64,000 nt of DNA from Hysterangium stoloniferum (lineage: Eukaryota > Basidiomycota > Agaricomycetes > Hysterangiales > Hysterangiaceae). The translations under genes and the position numbers were made by a program. Below the pieces are notes generated by a model, which saw only the letters and a program-made list of their open reading frames with translations, was not told the DNA's origin and made no database searches. Shown here piece by piece: positions 23,050-35,477 of the stretch (its first letter is position 1; each line of letters begins with the position of its first letter). The stretch is taken from positions 186,001 to 250,000 of the forward strand of contig WHVD01000034.1 of the NCBI GenBank assembly GCA_015178975.1. The letters are read 5' to 3'.

Positions 23050-25660
23050 TGATATCCAGTTACACTATAAGCTTAAATGCTCCAGATTATACTGTATATG
23101 CCTATCTTACAAATCTTAAGATTTCACATTGTGGTTCATCCTATGTAATACTGATATTTTGCTCTACTGGTCATCCCATGGGATCTCGATATCTTCCCCT
23201 GTGCTATATGCTTAGGTATCCTAAGATTATACTATATACACTAATGTTATGAATCTTATGAATTTACTCTGTAGTTCATCCCATGGGATCCTGAGACTTT
23301 GCTCTCTTGGTCGTCTTATAAGATCTCAATATTTAACTCTGTGGGTCATCCCATGGAATCTCAGGGTCTCTCCCTGTGGCTCATACCATAAACTCAATAT
23401 TTAACAATGTTTTACTGAACCTATATACTGAATTTTCATCAGTTAATGCACAAAATCTTAAGATGAGATAGTATATGGTTCACTGATGCATTGACACCAA
23501 TGTGTGAACACCCCAACAATCTGCATATTATGCATTGTGTATATACCTACAGATCTCAGGAACCATTGCTGTGTGAGCACCCCTATAACCTGTATATCAG
23601 GGACTGTGTATCCATCCTAGGAATCTCAGAAATGACCTCTGTGTCAGAAACCCTGTAACATGCATACCATGTTTTCTGTGGCTCCCCTAGGATTCTCAGG
23701 ACTCACTGCTGTGTGAGCAGTCCTATAATGTGCTTATAATGGACTGTGTATCTACCTTAAAGAGCTCATGAATCACCTCTGTGTGAGCCACTTTGCATTA
23801 CGTATATAAGGTGCTGTGTGAGGACCCTAGGAATCTTAAGAATTAATGCTGTGTGATCATCCCTATAATTATATTTATGTGTTTATCTGAGAATTGCAGG
23901 AACCACTGTTTCACAAGTCCCCTATAATCTGCATATCATGGACTGTGTGTCTCATCTATGAATCACAGGAATCATCCCCTGTGAATATGCCTAGACTCTA
24001 TGTACTGTGTATCTATCCTAATAATCTCATTAATTACTGCTGTATGAGAACTCCTATAATCTGGATACCATGCCTTGTGTGCTTTCTCTAAGAACCTCAG
24101 CAATGTGCTCTGTGGGAACATCCCTTTATACTAACCCATTTCCATCAGTTAATGCACAGAATCGTAAGATGACATGTAGTACATGGCCCATAGGCTGTAT
24201 AGTTCAATCTTACAAATCTCAGGATTTTCCTTTGTATTATATTCTTAAGAATCTTGAGATTATGCTATATGTATGTATCAAGTTTATAAATCTCAAGGTT
24301 TCACCCTGTGGATCATCCTCTAGAATCTGAAGTCTGGGTGACTGCCCCTATATAGTGGCTCAGCCATCAGTTAATACACAAAATCTCGAGATAATTGTAG
24401 TATGTGACCACCACTCTAATTTGCATATTATGTGCTGTGTGTCTTCCCCAAAGATCTCAAGATCCCCTCAGTGCAGCTCAGTCCCAAAATATGAATATCA
24501 TGTACTGTATGTCTATCTTAAGAATCTCAATAATTGTTAGGATACACACACAGGGCGGGTCTCCAGAGAAACCTGCAGGATATCCAGTAGGACTTGGCTT
24601 CAGCTTATAGGCTGCGCCCTCACTAGATTGTGTTGTCCAATTTTGAACAGGCGGACAGGAATTCCAGGGAGTCTGGGCGGGGTTCATGGGTCATAGGTCG
24701 TAGGTCGGAGGTCATGGGTCGTGGGTCGTGAGTCAAGATAGTTGAGAGAGGTAGATGCGCTGGAGCCCATGGGCTCTGACTAGTGAGAGCGATGTGAATC
24801 AAGCAAGGGTTTAGAGCGGAAAATGGATTAGATTACTGGGGGGAATCTAAGCTAATTTTTTGACTGGATTGTATGTACAACATCTGCCAGTTTAAATAGA
24901 CCGTGGAGTAAATGTCATACCAAATCCAGTAATAATGAAACGAAGTGAGCAAAACATAAAACGGGAATAGTAAACACCAAATTGGTGTTAGGAACAGGAT
25001 GGAACGGAGCGGAGTCCGAATAGTGACAAATCATGAACCATAACGGGAAACAGAGCGGGAGCGGAGTCCGAATCGTGACAGGTCATTTGACTAAAACGGG
25101 AATGGGGCTCTGTTAGAGAGGTGACGGGTTTTACTGAGCGGGGTCCGGTGACTGATGTGTGGGATGAAGACGGACATAGACAGAGACGGAGTCTGGGGGA
25201 AGTCCAGTGACTGATGTGTCATAATGAGGTCAAATGTAACAAGTCTTGATGTACGGAGTTTGGGCAGAAAATCCTATAAACAGACATTTGGTGCGTGTAG
25301 GGTGTGGTGGCATACAGGTTAGTGCCCAGAGTCCAGTGGGATTGTCCAGTCATAACAATAATCACCACTGTGTGATCACATCCATTTCTGCATAATATGT
25401 ACTATGTATTCACCCTAAGAATCTTGAGAATCACCATGGTGTAGACACCCATATAATCTGTATATCATGTTCTGTGTATGTACATTAAGAATCTCAAGAA
25501 TTACCTTTGTGTGAATACCCCTATAATCTGCATATCATATGCTGTGTATCTACCCTAAGAATCTGACACATCACCTCTGTGTGAGCTCCCTATATACTGA
25601 CCTATGTCCATCAGTTAATACACAGAATCTTAAGATAACTTATAGTATATGGCCCATGGG
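23050..25660. repeat. Diverged satellite array with higher-order structure
   Basis: Degenerate units of roughly 80-90 bp recur through the region. Each is built around phrases such as CTGTGTGAGCAnCCCTATAA, TGCATATCATGnnCTGTGTAT and AGAATCTCAGGAA. A second phrase, TCAGTTAATRCACARAATC, recurs at about 23440, 24147, 24368 and 25613, marking a longer repeat period. A different set of units (CATCCCATGGGATC) occupies 23100-23400. The array resumes without a gap after the solo LTR at 24535-25357. Confidence 0.75.
24535..25357 (+). mobile_element. Solo LTR, family A (823 bp)
   Basis: It begins TGTTAGGATA and ends CAGTCATAACA, with a perfect 5-bp duplication ATAAT on both sides (24530-24534, 25358-25362). 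It contains the family core GGCTTCAGCTTATAGGCTGC near 24597, a degenerate GGTCRTR heptamer run at about 24685-24735, and downstream motifs shared with 16789-17745. It sits inside the satellite array. Confidence 0.92.
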
Positions 25661-26390
25661 GGGGTTTCTGAGTGGGAAGTTCTTGGCATGAGTTTTGCTT
25701 CAGTGTTTAGAGAGTCTGATTGAGATGGGATGGTATCTGGAAGACTATCTAGCACACTAAATTTGTTGCTCCATTGGGACATGTCTTTCACCAATGGTGC
25801 CTTTAAAATCCTACTTTTCCTCCTCAAATCCCTTCCTCTCCTTCTCTATTTCCTCCTTCATATATACCTTGATGGCATCATAATATGTACTATTAATGTC
25901 CATGTTGGACCTGCACTGATTGGCCTTATGCCCTGATTTCCTACACTTGAAACAAATAATGGGTTAACAGACTTCTAACCTGAATCAACCTCCATGGGTA
26001 TAACCTCAGATTGTTTGACATTCTGAGCTGCTTGACTGGAGGGGTCAGGAGGGTTGTTCTGCTGAGGTGGGACTGGCTTTTAGGGCCTGAAGAGCAGGCC
26101 AGAATCTTTCTTGTTAAGTTCCCTTTGCCTCCATTGCCTATCCAACTTTGTGGCCCAGTCAAACTAACCTTTCAAGGTAGTAGGAATTTCTGGGAGAGCA
26201 TATATCCTGTCCACCAAGGCAGAATTGAGGCCCTGCTCAAACCTTTCAATGAGAGCAGCATCATTTTACAGAGTATGCTCCTTGAATTGCCTAAACTTGG
26301 CAATATACTGTATTCCTCAACACTCTGTGAACCCTGTTTGAGTTGGTTACAAGACAACAGAAAGAAGATAAATATTCTAAGGTGGCAAAT
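25661..26390 (-). pseudogene. Ty3/Gypsy gag relic with zinc knuckle
   Basis: Minus-strand reading gives LKQGSQSVEEY, ALIERFEQGLNSALVDRIYA, LPEIPTTLKG and FDWATKLDRQWRQREL, typical of a retrotransposon gag core. A CCHC knuckle CFKCRKSGHKANQC follows, then a Lys/Glu-rich tail. Gag coats the RNA genome in the virus-like particle. Stops and at least two frameshifts interrupt it, and no protease or reverse transcriptase follows. Confidence 0.85.
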
Positions 26391-26399
26391 GATATGGTG

Positions 26400-26566
26400 A
26401 AGTGATGCAAGGAATAATGGAATGTCATTAGAACAGAACTGATATAGAGTGGCTGGAAAGGAAATCATTAAGTGGGTGTGTTGTTGGGTATCACAATGCC
26501 AGAGGACAGTATATGTAGGTTGAAAATATGTATACATAGGGGCCTGAACAATGTAGTTCTTAACAG
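26400..26566 (-). repeat. LTR-like fragment, family C
   Basis: On the minus strand it begins TGTTAAGAACTACATTG. It matches the segments ending at about 30234 and 38703, sharing CCACTTAATGATTTCC and ATTCCTTGCATCACTT with the 30-kb copy. It adjoins the Gypsy gag relic, so it may be that element's LTR. The outer boundary and target duplication are unclear. Confidence 0.5.
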
Positions 26567-26839
26567 AAAGATTCTGAATCAATGTTTGAACTGGAGATTA
26601 GTAGAATACAAGACAATAATTTATACTAAAAGATTCAATGACAGACAGATGAGTGAAATGGAAGGAAAGTGGGGTATGAGTATGAAAAAGAATAAATAGG
26701 GAGCTAGAATCTACAAAAATCCCCAATATAACACAAAAAAAGCAATCACAGCCATATGGGAAATTGGAAGTTTAATGTGGAACAAAACCCCTGACATTTC
26801 AAGAGAAACAAATGGAGGAAGAATGAAAATACTATTCCA
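26567..26839. other. Unassigned AT-rich DNA
   Basis: No recognisable gene or element end. Purine-rich. Confidence 0.4.
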
Positions 26840-26960
26840 AGCCAAATATGCAGTGTTTAAGGATGTTGTTATTGATCCATGAGTAAGTATTCATCAAGGT
26901 TCCAAAAGGAGACTGGCTTATGTTTTTTAGGTTCAGTGAATTTACAAAAGTATATAATGT
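26840..26960 (+). pseudogene. Fragment of a second Helitron copy (3' end of helicase gene)
   Basis: GTTTAAGGATGT, GTAAGTATTCATCAAGG, AAAAGGAGACTGGCTTATG and the following TTTAGGTTCAGTG align with 46490-46580, where they encode the last residues (FQDVQVSIQQ) and flank of the large Helitron's helicase. Only the tail is present. Confidence 0.6.
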
Positions 26961-27828
26961 ATATAATTCTGAATAATATTCTACTCGCTCCCCACCGCAA
27001 GAAAATACGACATTTTTGGAGCTCATAAACCCTACTTCAATGCTGCTTAACGCAACACGAGGTCCGGGATGCACAAGCACCAGGCCACAACAGAACAACA
27101 TATTTTTTTATGCTATCAAAGGCGGACCTTCCAATGAAAACGATAATTTATTATGCAAAAAACAGAAGTTTGTCATTATCCAATCTGTCTATATGTACGT
27201 AAATAATACCGATGGCTAGATGTGTTATATTTTAGCACATCGGGGGCACAACCATCGAAATGCGAGAAGATACGGCATGTCTTGCTGCCCGAAACCTGTT
27301 GACGGATAGCTGGATGAAAAGCTTAACGCGGTGTTGACATATCGGAATCCAGAGATAAGATCTAAATGCCATGGCTTCCTCCTTCATGTGGAGGGCGATA
27401 TTCATACGTGCATGTAACTAGATGGGACGTGTATTATTAATATTCCTTGTCCCTCTTGGATGGTGTTGTAGAAAGAAGTGAGCAGCCAGATGACAGACCG
27501 CTCATTGGAGATGATAAAAAGGATCTTGGTCTTGCATTTCTTATTGGTGTGTATGCGCACGTGTACCGATGATAAACTGCAGTCATTTGTGGATTAGATC
27601 TGGTGAGAAGCGGTTCAAAGGTATTCGGTTACGACAGTGTTATCTCATGCTGCTCATATGTAACATTGCCTAGGAATCTCGACAGCAAGTATAAACACCA
27701 CCTACGATGTCCCTCACACCAAAAATCACCGAGAGCTACACCACCTAAGATGAATATATGACAAGTAATGACACAAAGGAATGAATTTTGTGCAACAGTG
27801 AAACCAAACAATATGTTAGTATTCTGCA
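26961..27828. other. Unassigned DNA, probable inversion breakpoint region
   Basis: No gene recognised. It contains CpG-rich unique-looking DNA and the leader side of the Copia end at 27829, so a rearrangement junction should lie within or near it. Confidence 0.4.
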
Positions 27829-27986
27829 GGGCCCATAACCTGTTAGAGAATGAGATAGACAAGCAAAGAGTGTTATTATTACTAAGAAACTGTACAGTAG
27901 TTACTACAGAATTTCTATCTAATTACAAATTTATTAACAAAATGAATGTGAGATTGTCGTTCAAATACATATATCATATTTCAACA
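27829..27986 (-). mobile_element. Copia 5' LTR (146 bp) plus primer-binding site
   Basis: The LTR is 27841-27986. On the minus strand it reads TGTTGAAATA...CTCTAACA and is followed at once by GGTTATGGGCCC (27829-27840), the complement of the anticodon arm of initiator tRNA-Met, the half-tRNA primer known for Drosophila copia. The LTR is a close relative of 35330-35477. Its outer flank ATTGA nearly matches GTTGA beyond the 35.3-kb LTR, so the two are probably the ends of one element later separated by an inversion. Confidence 0.82.
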
Positions 27987-29480
27987 TCAATTTAGTTTGA
28001 GAATGATGGGCAGCATCCAAAGCTTCTTCTGGACCTTCCATCCCATCAAAGATAACTGACCATTAATTTTCTAAATGAAAATGGAGAGCTATGACAGTAG
28101 GTATTTGGATATGTATCTCATTTTCCAAAACTTTTCAAAATGCTTCATGTACACTGATATACTGTACATGTGTACAAGCAGGCATCAGTATATTGCTAAA
28201 TTTCATCCTTGTTCCTTCTAAACTCCAGTGTTGTACAATCATATCCCTTGTATACATACTGGTGAATATATTTAATGCAGTGAACATTGAAAGTCATTTC
28301 AACATTGATATATTGCAGAATGAGGAGAAGGAGACCAGTAAGGGACAAATTTTGATTATCCAGCTCATGACCTCTGACTTTATATTTTCTACCATCATTT
28401 CTATGGTGATACATACTTGAGATCATCTTCATTAATATGGGAAAATGCTTGGTGCATGTGTTATCTTTCATACATTTTTCACTACATACATAAGCCATGA
28501 GCTCAGGTACCAGCTTGTAAAGCTTTGGGTGCTCATTTTCATCAGGAAACTCTGCAGATAAATTTCTACAGGAGTCTGAAGCTTGGACCCATCTTCAAAT
28601 AATAGGAGCAAATGCATATGGGGGAGTCCATACTTCTAAAATTCAATGGTATTGACACAGGCAACTACTTTGCCAAGGACATTTTTCTTCATAATCAGGT
28701 GAAATAAGTGTGCCTTTTCAATGCAAAAACATGTGACACTATACATATCTGGATGATCAGCAGCAGTTTGCCCTGGAAGAAGTGCCTTAGTTATTTCCTT
28801 CCATTTAGGACTGACTGTCATGGTAATAAACATGCTTGCATTGCCATACTTATATGATATAGCCAGTGAATTCTGCAAATTTTCCATCATATCCCAACTG
28901 CTACCTACTTCCAATGTCATTTGGCTCAGGTTGCTAGTTATTATCCTGTACTGTGAAGGCATCCACCACCTAATGGTACATTTCACCTGTAAAGTGCCTT
29001 TATTGTATCTTATACATGATAGCCTGCTCTGCTCTGCTGCTGCCCATGCATCTACAATGTATTGCTGAAGCAGTTTTCCATCCCCCAGAATTGTCATTGC
29101 CACACCAACTCTCTGGAAGAGTTGATAAACATAATAGTATATCTGGGAGACTTTTGTCTGCCTTTTCCTCTGTTTACACTCTTTCACCTTCTTCAGGTTC
29201 TAGTTCAGTAATCCCCTCAACCTCATCCTGCTCCATAGCTGGATGAGGTGGCATAGCATAGCACCATCAACTGGTATATCTATTTGCTCAGATGGAAGAG
29301 ATACAACTTGGGGAACTATTTCAGGTTGAGGAATCATCATCTCTGGCAAGTCAGGTACTGTCTCCTCGAGCTGGTTCATTGACTTGGAGCAATCTCCTTA
29401 TGTAATAACTCAATAACTGTTGGAGCTAGAACTATCTCAGCAGGGAGTGGCTCATTTTCACAGGGAACATCCCAGCCCCA
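27987..29480 (-). pseudogene. Helitron Rep (HUH endonuclease) half
   Basis: Minus-strand reading follows the Helitron N-terminal domain. VSQIYYYVYQLFQR and KLLQQYIVDAWAAAEQSRL (about 29160-28990) come first, then YGNASMFITMTVSPKWKEI (about 28850-28795). The HUH motif is KYGLPHMHLLLLFEDG (about 28632-28585), then KCMKDNTCTKHFP and YHHRNDGRKYKVRGHELDN. The catalytic-Tyr region is KYIHQYVYKGYD (about 28260-28230). The C-terminal end is YISVHEAF, IPTVIALHFHLEN and EEALDAAHHSQTKL, broken at 27987 by a Copia LTR. Rep nicks and joins DNA during rolling-circle transposition. At least three in-frame stops and frame shifts kill it. An acidic N-terminal leader reaches to about 29480. Confidence 0.92.
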
Positions 29481-29488
29481 GTCTCACT

Positions 29489-30236
29489 GTTCTCTTAGAA
29501 AGAATAGTACTAAGAGCAGGACTAAATAGGAAAGGAGAAACAAGGATGGGAGACCAAAACATCAGTATATACATAACTGGCAACTCCAGTTGCTAAAGAT
29601 GAGTGAAGCTTGGCTTCAATATATATGTTGGGCCTTTGCACAAAACTGTTGAATGTTCTGGTATTTTGAAACAAGCAAGGTAGTACATAACAGGAATATT
29701 TAATGGCACTTAGCTGTAAAGTGGGGATATGAAGCTAAGGTTGTAAAATAATAAGTCTCAGTTGAATACTAGCAAAAGAATTAAGCAGTACAAACAATAC
29801 TTCAGAATAAATGAAGGTATTCTGTATCATGTAAGCTTCTCTAAACATGAGAGGGGAATTCTAAACAATATTCTTAGTTGATATTCAAACTAGAGAGTAG
29901 TAGAGTACAGGATGGAAGCTTATACTAAGTAAAATGGAAGATGGGAGGCTGAAGATGTGATTACAATGTTAGTGGGACAAAGGAAATCAGGGAAATGGAA
30001 CAGGGGAAAGAAAATGGAAATAAGACAAACATAAATGGTAAATGCTCTGAAGTGGCAAATTAAGTGGCAAAGTGATGCAAGGAATGACAGAATGTCCTTG
30101 GAATGGAACTGGGATGGAGTGGCTGGAAATGGAAATCATTAAGTGGGCATGTTGTAGGGACACCAATGCTGGGATGCTGGAGGACAGTACAGGTTGAAAA
30201 CATACATGGGGCCTGAAAGCCATGGTTCCTAACAAT
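29489..30236 (-). repeat. LTR-like repeat, family C (about 745 bp)
   Basis: On the minus strand it begins TGTTAGGAACC, ends near TAAGAGAACA, and shares long stretches with 26400-26566 and about 38390-38703. The ends are LTR-like (TG...CA), but the flanks (CTCAC and ATTAG) do not form a target duplication, so the boundaries are provisional. Confidence 0.5.
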
Positions 30237-31488
30237 TAGCCTACCAATCAGTAGCTAATTGTTGATCATCTTATTTTAGAAATACTGGAGCACCCAGATA
30301 GTTCGTGTGAGGGCACTACACATCAATTGAAGAAAAGCTCCACTCATCTCTGGAACTGGACCTCCCAGTTAAGTATGTTCAGACCTTCCAGTTCCCTGCT
30401 TAGTCCCTCTGTCTCCCAATGCCTCATATAAAGCTTATACAGACCTAAGCTGAAACAACATTCCACCAGCATATGAATTGGCAGTCATTCTCTCAGGGGA
30501 TGGTACTTCTACTGACAGATGGGACATCATGCTTAATCACCAGAGTGGAGGAATTAGAAGAATCCTTGAAACTAATCCTTTATATGCCCACTCCATTATG
30601 TACCAGAGGCTAAGGTTAAGGATAGTTTAAGTCTTGGACTGGCCAAAGACTGTGATATCTTATCCCATACCCCTCGGTCACCATGGGGCTATGGGTTATT
30701 AGGGAGTATGGGATACGAAGGAGTTACAAAAAATAGGTCCCAAAAATCAGAAGAATAATCAGAAATAAATCATATTATATTTCGAGGCTACATTTTATCA
30801 TACACATCTACTCAAAAGACGTTTATTTACCATTTAGACATGCACGATGTAGTCTAGATCGTAACAAATATACGCTGATTATCAATTTAATATCGATGCT
30901 TCGGAATTCTTTCCTGACCGTCTGGTCTTTCTGTGGCTTCTGGCAAATGGAGGTTGTGTAGGGTATCGGCCGATATGGTTTGATTAGATCTATAAAAATA
31001 AAAATAAAAACTATTATTTTTGTCCATAAATAATTCAGAATTATCGTGACTGACGTCAAAATGAAAAAATAGTTTCCGGATTTGTACTTTTTTGTCCATG
31101 CTAAATAATAATATTTGTTTTGGTGGTTTTTTTGTGCGTGCTAGAGTATTGGGCAGATTTACTTGTTTTAGTTTCGAATACATATCTATTAGATATTTAC
31201 GTTTATACGACACAGGAAAGACCACTTATCGTACGACGTTGGCAGGGACGGGGCCCAATTAAATTCAAAAGAATATGTAACAAGAAACAAAAAATGGGAT
31301 GAAGAAAAAGAAATGAGTACCGATATCGAACGAGGAATCGTCTAACGTGAAAAGACAACTATCCATCCGTCGGACACTAATACAATCACCATTTTAGTTG
31401 AACGCACAGCAGATTTCATCCATCATGAACGAGTGACGTACACTTCACCGCCAAACGGATATTCAACCAAGTCAACACAACTTTCAGC
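30237..31488. other. Unassigned DNA
   Basis: No gene recognised; AT-rich frames around 30823-31225 lack motifs. It could include the 3' flank of the unknown gene that follows on the minus strand. Confidence 0.4.
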
Positions 31489-34003
31489 TCAGCAAACCCC
31501 CACCCTCCCTGCATCCCTCCCCATATCTGCTAAAACATCAACAATCCTGTCCCTCGCATCCTCCATATCAGGCGTGAAGTTGAACGCCATGCTACCCAGT
31601 ACGCGTCGTAAAGCAAGGAGCATGGCGGCGGGAGGTTTGGGGGACGACGGGGCTGGGATGGGTATAGTTCTGGCGGTGGTTATGGCTGGGAGCGTCCCTG
31701 TAGTCCTGTTGTAGTTGTGGTTAGCGGACACGGTGATAATATACCGATAGAACATCGTTGTCATCATTATAGGTTTCGCATCCCGTACCATGTCTTCTTC
31801 CCTTCCTACGCCAACGCCGGTCACGCCGTCCTCCTTGGCCTTACTACTACACTCGCTTTCGCTCTCTTCCAGAATATCGGTCAACTCGTAAAGGTAGAGG
31901 TACGCTGATGGCGAAATAGCGGTTGCGCTCATGCCTAAACCAGGGCTTGCACCTGAAGCAACAGAGACCCCAGTTATGCCGACACCGATCGAACCCGCGC
32001 ATTTCTCAATCATGCGCGTAAGATCCGCAAGCCTGCTCCCAATCCGTTTGCCCGCTTGAAGGACTGTCATGTCATCCGCTTAACATTGAGAATGAGAATG
32101 AGATAGTGCGCGCGTATGTGCTTGTGGTGTTTGATCTGCAGAGTTCCCTTGGAGTTGAACAGCGGGCCTTTGATTTCGATTTTGAGTCTAGGTTCGGTCT
32201 TCTTCATCACCCACACCCGTACCGGCCTCAACCCCAGCCCCACTCCCGATATTAACACACTCTACAAACTGTCTCGCAGCAATCTCCTTCGTCCTCATAC
32301 CAACGGTGTAAGATGCGATATGTTGTACAGGAGACTGCCTCTGTGCAGGGGGGGGAGGTAGGCTTAGGCACAGATACAGACGTGGTCGTGGTCGGAAGCA
32401 GCTGCGAGTGCCCATAAGAGCTCTTAACGACCTCCTCCGCCTCTTCTATGCTCATTCCAAGGACTAACTTCTCAAATGCTGTGGTATCAGCCACTTTTCT
32501 AGCTTTGTTCCATCGTCTTTCGGCCGTGCTGCTGGAGCTGGGCAGGGCGAGGAGCGCAGGGGTTGTTTGGTCTGAGGCGCGGGACGTGATCGAGGGTGAA
32601 GCGGAGGACCGGGTGATGGATGTCGTTAAGGTGGATGTAAAGGTGGGGCGCACACGCGAAGAGGAGCCGAGAAGGAAAGATACGTTTGAATACGTTGGAT
32701 TAGCGATGGTTTTGGAGGGACTAGGTGATAAACGTATGCGTGTCAGTAACAGTGTTTACGCTGATATTAAGATAGGATTAAAAAGCGGGGCAGAACAGAA
32801 AGTCATATAAAGCAGGGGGTAGAGCAGAATAATAGCTTGAAATAAGAGACTATATGTGGCGGAGTGCAGAACGGCACAGATGAGCAAAAGAAGAGGAAGA
32901 AAAATAACTCTCCCCTTAAAACAATCCCCTCACCAGCGCACCTCCACATCCTAATGTCACGGGCCGTGGCATGCAAACCGTTCCCCTTCCCTAGCGCTAT
33001 CCCCATCAGAACGCGCCCCAGAACGACCCTCACAAGCCCGCCTAACGTACCACTCGCGCTCGTCTCGCCGGGTGTGCTTTCGACACTGGGATTGAAACCA
33101 TCAACACCGTCACGGTCGTGCTTAGTCGCCTGCTCATCTACATCCTCATCGCTAGTCTCATCCTCGTCCGCAAACGTGTGACCAGCAGTCCTCTCACCCT
33201 CCAACACCTGCACCGCCGCCGGAGGCTGGGCAAACACACACCCAGTAACAGACGCCCTAACCTCTGCAGTAAATACCCGCTCACGAGGGAAACGAGGAGA
33301 AGCACGGATACGAGGGTGTTCATCATTTAGAGGGGTGTCCATGTTATGAGAAGTAAGTAGTGAGCGTAGTGAAAAAAGCTTTGGAAAGGGAGGAGAGGGT
33401 GTCAGAACACTTCCGGAGTGTGTGTTTGTGTGTGCGTTTGAGGAGGAGTAAGAGGACGGAGCCGTGTTGAAGAAGTTGAATAATGCAAATGCGGGAAGGA
33501 GATATTTTGATGGTTGAGGTTGGGACGACGGTTGCTGCTGTTCTTATACTTGGTGCGCAACTTGCTGTGGTTGCCGCTGCACTCCCAACCCAGGCGGATG
33601 AAAACCAACATCGGTTCCTTCACCCCCGTCAGAACCTTCCAAAGTCTCCCCCTCTTTCTCTTCTCCTCATTCGTGAATTCAGAATCTCTTTCTATGACAT
33701 TCACCAGACCAGCGTCACTTCCGATATACTCTGTGTTCGAGTTCTACATAGGGAAGAAGGGTTGTCAGTGATAAAAGACTGGCTTAGATTGTCGAAAGTA
33801 CCTGGGCAAGAATTTATCCTTTCTTCTGATATACGCTTGAGGGCCGCAAAGGCCATGAAATCATCTTTATTCTCCTGAAGAGCGGTACCTGAATACAGCA
33901 CACGATAGTTCCCAACCCGAACCGGATATTTCAGCCTCAGACCATCTTTTTCGGCTTCAGCAAAGCGGCTGTGCTGCATGACCGATGAGTGAATATAGAA
34001 CAC
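31489..34003 (-). CDS. Unknown multi-exon gene(s), Ser/Gly/Ala-rich
   Basis: A CpG-rich block has coding-like minus-strand frames in order. 34003-33776 (contains YPVRVGNYRVLYSGTALQEN) is joined by a GTACTT...ATGTAG intron to 33743-33402 (EYIGSDAGLVNVIERDSEF). 33342 to about 32930 (RVVLGRVLMGIALGKGNGLH) ends at a GTGAGG donor. About 32725-32300 (RRWNKARKVADTTAFEKLVL, SIEEAEEVVKSSYG) follows a TCACCTAG acceptor, and 32070-31489 (RIGSRLADLTRMIEKCAGSI) is last. I recognise no family. One gene or two cannot be decided, since the frame at 33402-33743 runs to its own stop. The block lies inside the segment thought to be inverted. Confidence 0.45.
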
Positions 34004-34439
34004 GTTGGGTGGAGTGAGTCGACCTAGATCGCGAACAAGCCCTAGTGGCTCCCAGAGACAGACGCATACTAGTCACCAAACTCAGACGACTACATGGCGG
34101 ACAGAACCAAGGCCATGGCTCGCGAAACATGTGGGTTCTGATTCCCACAATATTGTTGAAACTTGTTAATAACCTCGTCGATTCAACATTTAGGGCCCGC
34201 TCCTACTTATCTGCTCACTCCTTCTCCACGAAGCGACTGTCGCAAGGCCAGAATCCGTAGCGAATCCATTGCTTAGTCATTATTTCTTTCAGAGACTCTC
34301 ATGGGCATATTGAAGGGCTTAGAAGCCACAGTACTTGCATGGAAAGGGCTCTGGGATAGTATATCCAACTCACAGGAAGGGATCTGCAAACTAGCTGCCA
34401 TATTTTTCTTGATTCATTATTCATAATTCCACACTGACA
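34004..34439. other. Unassigned DNA, probable second inversion breakpoint
   Basis: No gene recognised. It lies between the upstream flank of the unknown minus-strand gene and the start of the Copia gag relic. CpG content drops abruptly near 34260. Confidence 0.4.
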
Positions 34440-35240
34440 TTGCTTTACTTATACTCAATGGGCAATGAGAACCACTTTCAAAATCTAGGGGAGGAGAACA
34501 AAAATACATTGTGTATTTATATGAAAGTGCTTCTCATCTGAAAAGACATCTGGAATATCATTGATGGTTCAGAAACTCAACCATCTGGCTCACCCTTTTC
34601 GGAACTAGTCTGCAAATTTGTTAAAAAACAACAACTTGTGCAATTGGAAATCATCTTATGTATTGAACTGGACCAAATTCCCCATCTTCATAAAAGTGAT
34701 CCACTGATTTCTTGGAAAACCCTATGCCAGATCCATATTGCCTGGATTCACATCACACCTCACTCTTCACCACCATTTCCTAACTGTGAAGAAGGATGAT
34801 ACACAGAGTATACAACACTGGATTGCTGGCAGAACAACCCCCCTATCAAACAACATGAATGATATACTCTGTTGTTGGCTCAAAAATCACAAGGAAGAAG
34901 AAACAATTTTGGTACTCACAAATGGTCTTGATGCTTCATATGACAAATTTATTGTTAGCCTGGATTCCATTCTACCTGAAAAACTAACACTTGACTATCT
35001 TATCAATCAGCTACTTAATGAGGAATCTCATCAGTTAGGCCCTCACACATTATCTGTTCCCAATAAGGACTATGGCACTCAAGCATTTTCCACTATGTGT
35101 GGCTGTATAACTAAATGCCAACCAAATGTTTCATGTTTTAACTGCAGGGGACATGGTCATTACCAAGTTGACTGTCCAAGCCCTAAGAATTCCACCAATG
35201 CCAATGTTGCTGATTGTAGTGATGACATCAAAATCTGAAA
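34440..35240 (+). pseudogene. Copia gag relic
   Basis: The gag core reads through frame shifts as QIPHLHKSD, SWKTLCQIHIA, GFTSHLTLHHHFLTVKKDD, IQHWIAG, ILVLTNGLDASYDKFIVSLD and EKLTLDYLINQLLNEES. It ends in the CCHC knuckle CFNCRGHGHYQVDC. Gag is followed within 90 bp by a polypurine tract and the 3' LTR, so the whole pol region is deleted. The 5' LTR is not adjacent; it appears to be the one at 27841-27986. Confidence 0.85.
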
Positions 35241-35329
35241 TACTCTGGAACATGCAATGGGTGCATACTGCATAGCTACAGTGATTCGCACTTAGGGAGC
35301 CTTTTTTGAAAGCTTTAATTAAGGGAGTG

Positions 35330-35477
35330 TGTTGAAATACAATATATTTGAATGATAATCTTGCATTTGTTTCATTAATAAATTTGTAATTAGATAGAAA
35401 TTCTTTAGTAACTACTGTACAGTTGCTTAGTAATACATAATAATGCTCTTTGCTTGTGTCTACCTCATTCTCTAACA
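35330..35477 (+). mobile_element. Copia 3' LTR (148 bp)
   Basis: It begins TGTTGAAATAC right after the purine tract AAGGGAGTG and ends CTCTAACA. It closely matches 27841-27986 in reverse complement. The flank GTTGA leads directly into Helitron helicase coding sequence. Confidence 0.85.

Noticed and set aside
23400..25660. Direct repeats that could suggest a CRISPR array
   Set aside because: Units are degenerate and contiguous, with no constant repeat/unique spacer alternation, and the genome is eukaryotic.
29489..30236. Complete solo LTR with target duplication
   Set aside because: The ends are LTR-like, but the flanks do not match, so only a repeat of uncertain boundary is reported.
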